From an uncultured Methylococcaceae bacterium (GTDB taxonomy: Bacteria > Pseudomonadota > Gammaproteobacteria > Methylococcales > Methylomonadaceae), in assembly GCA_903863905.1 (NCBI GenBank), contig CAIPDT010000138.1, positions 1 through 60,511 of the forward strand: DNA of 60,511 nucleotides, read 5' to 3'. The first letter of the stretch is position 1; every line of letters starts with the position of its first letter. The notes beneath the pieces are model-generated. The model saw only the letters and a program-made list of their open reading frames with translations, did not search any database and had not been told where the DNA came from. A program made the position numbers and the translations under genes. Positions 54,665-60,511 of this stretch are shown piece after piece.

Positions 54665-55430
54665 CTCCAACTCACCGAACCGCGTTGACTTTAAAACAAA
54701 GCAAGCCGAATTTGCCGCTTATATCAGAGACCCTGAGCACAACCCCATACCCTCTGATGTACAAGAACCCCGTATGCGAATGTATAGAGAGTTATTTTTT
54801 AATAACATTGAAACGTTCTTATCGGGTAACTTTCCGGTACTGAGACAACTGCTAGATAACGACCAATGGCTAGAATTAACGCAAGATTTTTTTGCTACAC
54901 ACGCCTGTGAATCGCCACATTTCTCTGAAATACCTGAAGAGTTTTTAAACTATTTAGAAAATGAGCGTAAGTGCACAACAGACCTACCGTTTTTATTAGA
55001 ACTGGCACACTATGAATGGGTTGAAATGGCGCTATCCATAGCGAAAGAAGAACTACACACGGCGTTATCCGCACAGGATGTTCTTAAAAACACACCTTTA
55101 AGTGTGTCTCCACTAGCATGGCACCTAGTCTATGAATATCCTGTCCATAAAATATCACCCCACCATATCCCTTTAGAGACACCGACACAGCCAACATTTT
55201 TAATCGTCTATCGTGACCCTAACGATGAAGTACATTTTATTGAAATTACGGGGATGACCTATCGCTTACTTGAAATTATTCAAGCACACGAAACATGTTT
55301 GGCAGAAACCTGCTTAAAACAAGTGACTGAAGAAATGCAACACCCTAATACAGAAATAGTCTTTGCCGGTGGCTTACAGATTTTACAAGACTTAGTTAAA
55401 AAGACGATTTTAATAGCATCAACTCATTAA
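54657..55430 (+). CDS. bufC: DUF2063 partner protein (BufC/HvfC)
   Basis: The protein is about 257 residues starting MPNSNSPNRVDFKTKQ; an ATG 12 nt upstream is equally possible, and either start overlaps the stop of the DUF692 gene by 8-20 nt, so it is translationally coupled. The N-terminal DUF2063 domain (QAEFAAYIRDPEHNPIP, RMRMYRELFFNNIETFLSGNFPVL) matches the partner proteins that bind the precursor leader and assist the MNIO enzyme. The C-terminal part is a beta-rich recognition-like domain. It completes the three-gene bufABC/hvfABC order; no DoxX (HvfD) gene follows. Confidence 0.9.
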   Translation: MPNSNSPNRVDFKTKQAEFAAYIRDPEHNPIPSDVQEPRMRMYRELFFNNIETFLSGNFPVLRQLLDNDQWLELTQDFFATHACESPHFSEIPEEFLNYLENERKCTTDLPFLLELAHYEWVEMALSIAKEELHTALSAQDVLKNTPLSVSPLAWHLVYEYPVHKISPHHIPLETPTQPTFLIVYRDPNDEVHFIEITGMTYRLLEIIQAHETCLAETCLKQVTEEMQHPNTEIVFAGGLQILQDLVKKTILIASTH

Positions 55431-55536
55431 AACGATAGTCTTAATACCCGTAAAGACAGCCGACTTAAAGCCGTTCATTAAAAGATCAATCAGACTAACA
55501 CCCGCTAACCTGATTGATCTCCCGCTTAAATACCGA

Positions 55537-56031
55537 TTAGAATAATTTATTAAAGAAACCGTCTTCTTTTTTAGCGGATTCAGGTTTTTGATACACCGTA
55601 AAACCTTTACTTATCGGTTGTTGCTGCGCGCAATGGTAAGCAGCGCTATTAAACTTGATTTGCAAAGAACGCGGATTTTCGTGCTCAGAAAGGTATTTTT
55701 CAACCTCTTCATCCGTTAAATCTTTTAGCATAAAAGTAGTGACACACTCGCAAGACTTAGTAAAACGTTCGGTATCCTCTTCTTTATTAACCGAATTCTT
55801 TGTCTCTCTGGCCACACATTGTGCCGCGAAAGCATCATGAAACTTATGTTTTTCTGTTGCGGTTACCGGCTCATCTTTAGAATGATCAAAGGGATTAAAC
55901 ACCGTTTTAACCGCCGCCTTGCTTTCAACTTTGTCTTTATTAGAATCCGAGCAACCTGTCAAAGAGAGTGCAAAAATTGAACTGGTTAACACGGCAAAAA
56001 ATAAGTTTTTAGTCACGCTATGTATTTTCAT
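55537..56031 (-). CDS. Cys-containing lipoprotein, unknown function
   Basis: From the ATG at 56031 the product is 164 residues; two in-frame ATGs upstream are also possible and none has a strong ribosome site. A signal peptide ends in the lipobox ALSLTGCSD, so the mature Cys is lipidated. The soluble part contains four more Cys in the pattern QCVARE, then SCECV, then HCAQQ, together with an acidic middle (KDLTDEEVEKYLSEHENP). Paired disulfides are likely in the periplasm. It is convergent with the bufferin-type operon, 106 nt away. Family not recognised. Confidence 0.75.
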   Translation of the reverse strand: MKIHSVTKNLFFAVLTSSIFALSLTGCSDSNKDKVESKAAVKTVFNPFDHSKDEPVTATEKHKFHDAFAAQCVARETKNSVNKEEDTERFTKSCECVTTFMLKDLTDEEVEKYLSEHENPRSLQIKFNSAAYHCAQQQPISKGFTVYQKPESAKKEDGFFNKLF

Positions 56032-56096
56032 AAATTTCATCGCAAAGGTTAAAAAGCTCAAGGCTTGCTAATCAGACCTTGAATTTATCACTAAAG

Positions 56097-56108
56097 AGTG
56101 CGCGCACT
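56097..56108. promoter_or_regulatory. 12-bp perfect palindrome, candidate operator
   Basis: AGTGCGCGCACT, flanked by AAAG on the left and TTTA on the right, sits 65 nt upstream of the lipoprotein start codon in an AT-rich leader. It could be a regulator site. I found nothing else in 56109-56317 beyond short inverted repeats. Confidence 0.35.
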
Positions 56109-56317
56109 TTATCATTTTATGACCAGAAAACAAAGTAACCGATTAAATTAGCAAAACTTACAAATAGTAAACTAAACGCCTGCTAAGGCGGACATTAACA
56201 GCCCTATCGCGCAATGAAATAAATAAAATATTAAATTAAAACGGTATACCTTCCTGTCAAGGTCATCAAGTACACACCCTTATTTATGGTCTTCTGCACT
56301 GATTATTAATACACGCC

Positions 56318-56437
56318 TTACATCTTCATCGGCACACCGGTAAAGGATTGCAGTACCACCCATAAAATCACAATACCTAAAACCAATAGAATCATTTTGA
56401 TCTTATTGGATGTTTCACCACCTTCGTTATTTGACAT
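56318..56437 (-). CDS. 39-residue single-pass membrane protein
   Basis: This short gene starts MSNNEGGETSNKIKM and continues with one hydrophobic helix (ILLVLGIVILWVVLQSF, residues about 16-32), ending TGVPMKM. TGAGG lies 6 nt before the ATG at 56437, a good ribosome site, and the codons look coding. Such tiny inner-membrane proteins often bind and tune larger membrane complexes, but there is no evidence for a partner here. It stands alone in a gene-poor stretch on the minus strand. Confidence 0.65.
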   Translation of the reverse strand: MSNNEGGETSNKIKMILLVLGIVILWVVLQSFTGVPMKM

Positions 56438-56841
56438 GCCAACCTCACCGGATAACGTTAACTTTACAAAGCCTATTCTTTAACTCAAAGCACACCCAAT
56501 AACTGAGTGTTTCACTTGGTCTTAATAATACACCTTTTAAAACCTCCGTCAAAAATTAACACTTCCTAACTAAAAAGCTTAACAATGCAACATGACAGGC
56601 CACGAGACATGAGGGATAGAACAAAATTCAGCTCAAACTACATACTAACTAATTAAATAATAAGGTTTTTATTTAATTCAATTCCTTAGTAAATCAGTAA
56701 GAAAAACTTGACCACAAGCACTTGCAGCAGTATATTTAACAGTGATAAAGGAAATACAAAAGTTTCGATTTATCCGTATAAAACAATAATAAAACAATAA
56801 TAAAACAATAATAAAACAATAATAAAAAAAGAGGTATTGTA
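56438..56841. other. AT-rich region without genes, with 11-bp tandem repeat at its end
   Basis: This 404-nt stretch lies between the divergent 39-residue and 61-residue protein genes and has no open frame worth calling. Its right end carries four 11-bp tandem copies and the ribosome site of the 61-residue gene. It presumably holds both promoters, but no confident hexamer pair was found. Confidence 0.5.
56780..56823 (+). repeat. Four tandem copies of an 11-bp unit
   Basis: The unit AAAACAATAAT is repeated four times without a mismatch at 56780-56823, immediately before AAAAAAAGAGG, the ribosome site of the small gene at 56842. The 11-bp period is close to one helical turn, so A-tracts are phased and the DNA may be bent. 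Copy number may vary by slippage. Confidence 0.9.
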
Positions 56842-57027
56842 ATGTTGGCAGAAAATAATTTCAGTCGCTTTGTAGGCAACATAAATGTAGAGTTCACTGA
56901 AACACGCAAAAAAGCACAAGCAAGCTTAGCTTTTTATAAATCACCCTTTATTGATATCATGGATAAAGTATCTTTTATAATAGTAATGACCTTAGTTGGT
57001 CAATTAGTTATTTCGTTGATTCATTAA
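56842..57027 (+). CDS. 61-residue single-pass membrane protein
   Basis: The product begins MLAENNFSRFVGNINVEFTET and ends with a hydrophobic helix (VSFIIVMTLVGQLVISLIH, residues about 43-61), so it is C-terminally anchored. AGAGGT is spaced 8 nt before the ATG, preceded by the 11-bp tandem repeat. A 13-bp hairpin follows the stop codon. I do not recognise the family; the ribosome site and coherent topology support it as real. Confidence 0.6.
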   Translation: MLAENNFSRFVGNINVEFTETRKKAQASLAFYKSPFIDIMDKVSFIIVMTLVGQLVISLIH

Positions 57028-57036
57028 AGTGATATC

Positions 57037-57069
57037 CACTAAAATAATTTATACTTAATTATTTTAGTG
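57037..57069 (+). terminator. AT-rich hairpin after small membrane protein gene
   Basis: Arms 57037-57049 and 57057-57069 pair perfectly (CACTAAAATAATT) around a 7-nt loop, 10 nt after the stop codon of the 61-residue protein. The stem is AT-rich and the T-tract poor, so termination efficiency is uncertain. Confidence 0.45.
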
Positions 57070-57235
57070 TTGTAATACTGCGGGTTTATTAAATATTTTG
57101 AATTAGTTTAACTATCAATATCATTATAAAGCCCGCAACTCCACGTCAAAATCCTTGCCAGTCAGTTCTTGACTTATATACACCTCACGCTCAGTTATAA
57201 TTCACTATTTTTATCCCTAATATTCATTAATTATT

Positions 57236-57415
57236 CTAAGGGTTATCGACTGTTATTAATAAGGTATGTACGGCTTTCTCAATCGCTTCCAATACCGCCA
57301 GTTGTGCGGGTTCATTACTGGTAAAGCCACTCTCAACTTCCAGCAAATCTTTTAAAGTCACAAACTTAAACACACTTAAATCGACTTTGATGGAGAAAGA
57401 AGATAAAGGTGTCAA
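57236..57415 (-). pseudogene. Remnant of a CsgG-like curli/holdfast assembly gene (C-terminal part)
   Basis: Read on the minus strand, a frame ending at the TAG at 57236 encodes SVFKFVTLKDLLEVESGF, then TSNEPAQLAVLEAIEKAV and HTLLI. This aligns with the C-terminal part of E. coli CsgG (VFRF, LLE, TSNEP, AIE, LI in the same spacing). There is no start codon or room for the rest of the roughly 260-residue protein; the frame breaks at 57417, where a histidine kinase remnant begins on the other strand. Confidence 0.7.
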
Positions 57416-57554
57416 TCAGAGTAATGGCCTGGGGCTTTTAATTGTGCAGCGTATTGCTGACATGCATGGGGCCACGGTGACCACCCATGAAACGCCCTGT
57501 AAAGAGGGCCGAGAAGTTATCATTAGTTTTAACGCAGATAAAGCGATCTCTTAA
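57390..57554 (+). pseudogene. Remnant of a sensor histidine kinase gene (C-terminal ATPase end)
   Basis: On the plus strand a frame ending at the TAA at 57552 encodes NGLGLLIVQRIADMHGATV, the G2 box and following helix of the HATPase_c domain, then GREVIISFNADKAIS. This is the usual C-terminus of QseC/TctE-like kinases. The N-terminal sensor, the His box and N box are missing. It abuts the CsgG-like remnant in opposite orientation at about 57400-57420, so the locus is the scar of a deletion or rearrangement. Confidence 0.7.
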
Positions 57555-57566
57555 CCTCCCCCCGTT

Positions 57567-57682
57567 GCTTTTATATGATAGTACGAAACTTTTAAAAATC
57601 AGGGTATAGCTTCATCTCGCCTCTTAGCCACAACTTAGAAAACATCCAACCGGCTTTTGTGCGATACTACGCAACTTTTAAA
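57567..57682 (+). repeat. Imperfect 30-bp direct repeat upstream of purE
   Basis: Copies at 57567-57596 and 57653-57682 match at 25 of 30 positions, sharing GCTTTT at the start and ACTTTTAAA at the end, and lie 86 bp apart. The second ends 42 nt before purE. The TACG(C/A)AACTTTT part has a partial likeness to a PurR box, not enough to call it. It may be a duplicated regulatory segment. Confidence 0.6.
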
Positions 57683-57724
57683 TCTTCCAGATTGTGTACT
57701 GATAGCATCTTTAAGGAGTAATAC

Positions 57725-58222
57725 ATGACAGCATTGGTTGGCATCATTATGGGCTCGACCTCTGACTGGGACACTATGCGCTTTGCCGCAGAAACGCTTG
57801 AGCGTTTAGGTATCCCGCACCAGGTTGAAGTCGTTTCAGCCCATAGAACCCCAGACAAACTTTTTCAATACGCCGAAACAGCCGAAGCAAAAGGCTTAGA
57901 AGTGATTATTGCCGGAGCCGGTGGGGCTGCGCATTTACCCGGAATGACAGCGGCAAAAACGGCGCTTCCAGTCTTAGGGGTGCCTGTCCAATCTAAAGCG
58001 TTAAATGGTATGGACTCTTTATTATCAATCGTGCAAATGCCTGCGGGTATTCCGGTCGGTACCTTGGCTATTGGTAAAGCGGGTGCTATCAATGCCGCCT
58101 TATTAGCGGCGGCGATTATCAGTAACAAACACACGCATTTTAAAGCGGCGCTGAATACCTTTAGAACCGAACAAACTGAAACCGTCTTAGCGCACTCTGA
58201 TCCACGTGAGGAACAGCTATGA
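57725..58222 (+). CDS. purE: N5-carboxyaminoimidazole ribonucleotide mutase
   Basis: PurE converts N5-CAIR to CAIR in purine synthesis. The 165-residue protein has the family motifs [13 protein letters not shown] at residues 6-18, the catalytic SAHRTPDKL with His40, and [16 protein letters not shown] followed by [25 protein letters not shown] lies 6 nt before the ATG. Its stop overlaps the purK start by 4 nt (ATGA). Confidence 0.97.
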   Translation: MTALVGIIMGSTSDWDTMRFAAETLERLGIPHQVEVVSAHRTPDKLFQYAETAEAKGLEVIIAGAGGAAHLPGMTAAKTALPVLGVPVQSKALNGMDSLLSIVQMPAGIPVGTLAIGKAGAINAALLAAAIISNKHTHFKAALNTFRTEQTETVLAHSDPREEQL

Positions 58223-59313
58223 AAGTCGGTATTCTTGGCGCCGGCCAACTGGCTAGAATGATTGCCTTAGCGGGCTATCCTATAGGTTTAGAATTTATTT
58301 TTCTTGATCCGTCCGAGGATTCCTGTGCCAATCGCTTAGGTGAGCACTTACACGGCGCTTATAATGATCCACGTTTATTAGCCCAACTGGCAGAACGTGC
58401 TGATGTTGTCACCTATGAATTTGAAAATGTGCCCGCAGAAGTCGCCGAATTTTTGTCTGCTCGGACACAGGTACACCCCGCCCCCAAAGCGTTAGCGGTG
58501 GCGCAAGATCGTTTAATCGAAAAAGCATTCTTTCGTAGCATCGACATTCCAACCGCACCTTATGCTCCGGTCAATAGTTTGGCTGATTTAGAAGCCGCGA
58601 TTATCCCGATTGGCTTACCGGCTATCTTAAAAAGTTGCACGATGGGCTATGACGGCAAGGGTCAATCCTTAATCAGATCAACCGACGATTTAGCTGCCGC
58701 TTGGGACGCCTTAGCAGGTGCACCGGCGGTCTTAGAAGGCTTTGTACCGTTTAACCGTGAAGTATCTATTATCGCGGCCCGCAATGTCTCTGGTGAGGTT
58801 GTATTTTATCCGCTCTCCGAAAACGTACATCGCGGTGGTATTTTAAGAGTCGCTACCAGCCGTGAAGGCGATCCTTTACAAGCCAAAGCAGAAGCATACA
58901 TTTCTCGTTTAATGGAAGCGTTGGAGTATGTCGGTGTGTTAGCTTTAGAACTGTTTGATGTAGACGGTGACTTAATTGCCAATGAATTTGCGCCCCGAGT
59001 GCATAACTCAGGACATTGGACGACTGAAGGCGCTGAGACCAGTCAATTTGAAAATCATTTACGCGCTATTTTAAATCTGCCTTTAGGTGCCACCTCGGCC
59101 GTGAATAAGACCGCGATGATTAATTTTATTGGCGGACTGCCAAAAGATGAAGCGTTATTAGCCATCCCCAATGCGCATTTACATCTTTATGATAAAGCGC
59201 CACGAAAAGGCCGTAAAGTGGCTCATGCAACTGTTCGCGCTAACACCAGTGCCGAACTAGAGGCCCTGATTAGCCAAGTCAGCACCCTTGCTGACCAAGT
59301 GGATGATTCTTAA
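58219..59313 (+). CDS. purK: N5-carboxyaminoimidazole ribonucleotide synthase
   Basis: PurK uses ATP and bicarbonate to carboxylate AIR, feeding PurE. The 364-residue ATP-grasp enzyme has the N-terminal [17 protein letters not shown], the ATP-binding lysine and glycine loop [32 protein letters not shown], and [16 protein letters not shown] with the metal-binding residues. It overlaps purE and forms the purEK operon. Confidence 0.97.
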   Translation: MKVGILGAGQLARMIALAGYPIGLEFIFLDPSEDSCANRLGEHLHGAYNDPRLLAQLAERADVVTYEFENVPAEVAEFLSARTQVHPAPKALAVAQDRLIEKAFFRSIDIPTAPYAPVNSLADLEAAIIPIGLPAILKSCTMGYDGKGQSLIRSTDDLAAAWDALAGAPAVLEGFVPFNREVSIIAARNVSGEVVFYPLSENVHRGGILRVATSREGDPLQAKAEAYISRLMEALEYVGVLALELFDVDGDLIANEFAPRVHNSGHWTTEGAETSQFENHLRAILNLPLGATSAVNKTAMINFIGGLPKDEALLAIPNAHLHLYDKAPRKGRKVAHATVRANTSAELEALISQVSTLADQVDDS

Positions 59314-59335
59314 GTTAGCGTAAAACACTTGCACC

Positions 59336-60076
59336 ATGACTGAACACGACAGAGTATTTCAACACACCGCTCGGATAGAAGATTTTGCCTTTGATGAGCG
59401 CGTGGCCAAGGTGTTTGATAACATGGTGTCGAGGAGTGTGCCCTTCTATAATGAGGTACAGCGGATTCAATCTGATCTTATTATGGATTTTTTGCCTGCT
59501 GAAGCCGGTGTGGTCTGCGATTTAGGTTGCTCCACCGGCACCACCATCGATTATCTAACTCAACACCCTAAATGCCCCCCTGGCGCCCATTTTATCGGTT
59601 ACGATAATTCTGATTCGATGTTGGATAAGGCGAGAGAGAAACTCGCTCACCAAATAGCGGCGGGTAAGGTGTCCTTAATCAGCGCCGATTTAAGTGCCAT
59701 GCCAGAATTACCGGCCTGTCACGTGGTAATTTTAAATTGGACCCTGCAATTTGTTAGACCGATTGGCAGAGAACAATTACTCAAAGCCATTTATCAAGCC
59801 CTTAAACCCGGCGGTATCGTCTTATTATCAGAAAAAATATTGGTCAATGATCCGGTGTTAAACCGCTTATACATTGACCATTATTTACAATTTAAAGTTT
59901 CTCAAAGCCATTACACCGATCTTGAAAATCAGCGCAAACGTGAAGCTTTAGAAAACGTGTTGATCCCTTATCGCTTAGATGAGAATTACGAACTCTTAGA
60001 AAGAGCCGGCTTTGGCCGAATGGGCACGTATTTTCAATGGTTTAACTTTGCTTGTATGATTGCGGTTAAGGTTTGA
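59336..60076 (+). CDS. cmoA: Carboxy-S-adenosyl-L-methionine synthase
   Basis: CmoA makes carboxy-SAM from SAM and prephenate, used to form 5-oxyacetyluridine in the tRNA wobble position. The 246-residue protein is a class I methyltransferase fold with CDLGCSTGTTIDYL at 61-74, YDNSDSMLDKAR, and VVILNWTLQFVRP, and the CmoA-type N-terminus FDERVAKVFDNMVSRSVPFY. It follows purK by 22 nt. Its usual partner cmoB is not the next gene: a gene-poor stretch follows. Confidence 0.95.
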   Translation: MTEHDRVFQHTARIEDFAFDERVAKVFDNMVSRSVPFYNEVQRIQSDLIMDFLPAEAGVVCDLGCSTGTTIDYLTQHPKCPPGAHFIGYDNSDSMLDKAREKLAHQIAAGKVSLISADLSAMPELPACHVVILNWTLQFVRPIGREQLLKAIYQALKPGGIVLLSEKILVNDPVLNRLYIDHYLQFKVSQSHYTDLENQRKREALENVLIPYRLDENYELLERAGFGRMGTYFQWFNFACMIAVKV

Positions 60077-60122
60077 CCCCATATTAGTTAAAACACCCTC
60101 GCAAAAGCTTAAGACGCATAAA

Positions 60123-60281
60123 TTATCCTGTGACTGTCCAGTTCAGGGTGGCCAATAAATTATTTTTATTTACAACACGGGGATGAGCATCAATAGTAAA
60201 ATTCAGCTGGCTAAGCGGCGAGCCAGAGGCTATCGCAATATCAATAATTTTATCAACATGATTTACTTTCTTTGTGGGAAG
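60123..60281 (-). pseudogene. Possible SIMPL (DUF541) gene fragment
   Basis: A minus-strand frame ending at the TAA at 60123 encodes KKVNHVDKIIDIAIASGS, then PLSQLNFTID and NNLLATLNWTVTG. The VDKIID-IA-ASG-LNFTID pattern resembles the SIMPL fold (helix then strand). The frame is interrupted by TAG at 60282 and has no start codon, so if real it is a fragment. The match is short and could be chance. The rest of 60077-60456 shows nothing else I can name beyond small hairpins. Confidence 0.3.
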
Positions 60282-60456
60282 CTATAATTTGATTACCCAC
60301 TCTATTTCACATAGAGCCCTTATTTTTGAGGTAATCTCGCCTTAGGTGGGCACCCACTACCGCCGCATTACTGAGTGTTATACCTCCTGTTGGTGCTTTT
60401 GCGCGGCATCTACCCCTAATGTATCTTCTTTACTGACCATTACACTTACTTTACTG

Positions 60457-60511
60457 AGTAAAGAATATTGATTTGCTAGTAAAGAACATTGATTTGGTAG
60501 TAAAGAAGTTA
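60457..60511 (+). repeat. 21-bp tandem repeat running off the window
   Basis: The unit AGTAAAGAAYATTGATTTGS plus T is repeated at 60457-60477 and 60478-60498, then a third copy starts at 60499 and is cut by the window end. Copies one and two differ at two positions. An inverted partial copy (TTCTTTACT) lies at 60426-60434, and the first copy forms a short palindrome CTTTACT-G-AGTAAAG at 60449-60463. Confidence 0.85.

Noticed and set aside
57169-57201. Promoter TTGACT with TATAAT
   Set aside because: The spacing is 21 nt, too long for sigma-70, and it points into the dead gene remnants.
60457-60511. CRISPR array
   Set aside because: The 21-bp units are directly adjacent with no spacers, and no cas gene is near.

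Overview
The window looks like ordinary chromosome from a low-to-mid GC gammaproteobacterium (about 40-45% GC by eye). The gene set is E. coli-like at the protein level: apaGH, folA, mpl, radC, trmB, purEK, cmoA, nth, coaBC, glnK-amtB and a complete type II secretion operon. A fused thiS-thiG gene, a DUF748 protein and a DUF692/DUF2063 peptide operon fit a Methylococcales-type or related aquatic lineage. That placement is inference, because no marker such as pmo, mxa or rRNA is present. I saw no tRNA, rRNA, CRISPR array, insertion sequence or prophage.

Layout. 0.1-9 kb: a sulfotransferase-like coiled-coil protein, a small membrane protein, an ATP-grasp-like protein next to an M20 amidohydrolase, ribA, a methyltransferase, coaBC with a glycosyltransferase, and another methyltransferase. 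9-14 kb: ansA, folA, then aroG, a thiS-thiG fusion and trmB packed tightly, followed by a 56-nt near-perfect palindrome. 14-20.6 kb: poorly characterised envelope genes (an exported protein, a lipoprotein hydrolase, a DUF2156 protein, a SOUL protein, a membrane protein) and a POT peptide transporter. 21-34.5 kb: radC, sbcC, mpl, apaGH, a TetR/MFS pair, a beta carbonic anhydrase, mtnBDC of methionine salvage, DUF475 and rpiA.

34.6-49.8 kb is one long minus-strand block: glnK-amtB, a 997-residue DUF748 protein, then gspE-F-G-H-I-J-K-L-M-C-D. Most Gsp reading frames overlap by 4 to 32 nt. 49.9-53.2 kb carries aas, a small anchored protein and nth.

The most interesting locus is 53.2-55.4 kb: a Sec-exported, Met-rich small protein with six Cys in EGACG-like motifs, followed by a DUF692 (MNIO) enzyme and a DUF2063 partner. 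This is a bufferin/HvfABC-type RiPP operon, a class tied to copper handling. It has its own candidate promoter, a nested palindrome in the leader, and a hairpin between precursor and enzyme that could set their ratio.

55.5-57.7 kb is gene-poor. It holds a Cys-rich lipoprotein, two very small membrane proteins (39 and 61 residues), an 11-bp tandem repeat, and the fused remains of a CsgG-like gene and a histidine kinase gene. purEK and cmoA follow. The last 430 bases contain a possible gene fragment and a 21-bp tandem repeat that runs off the edge.
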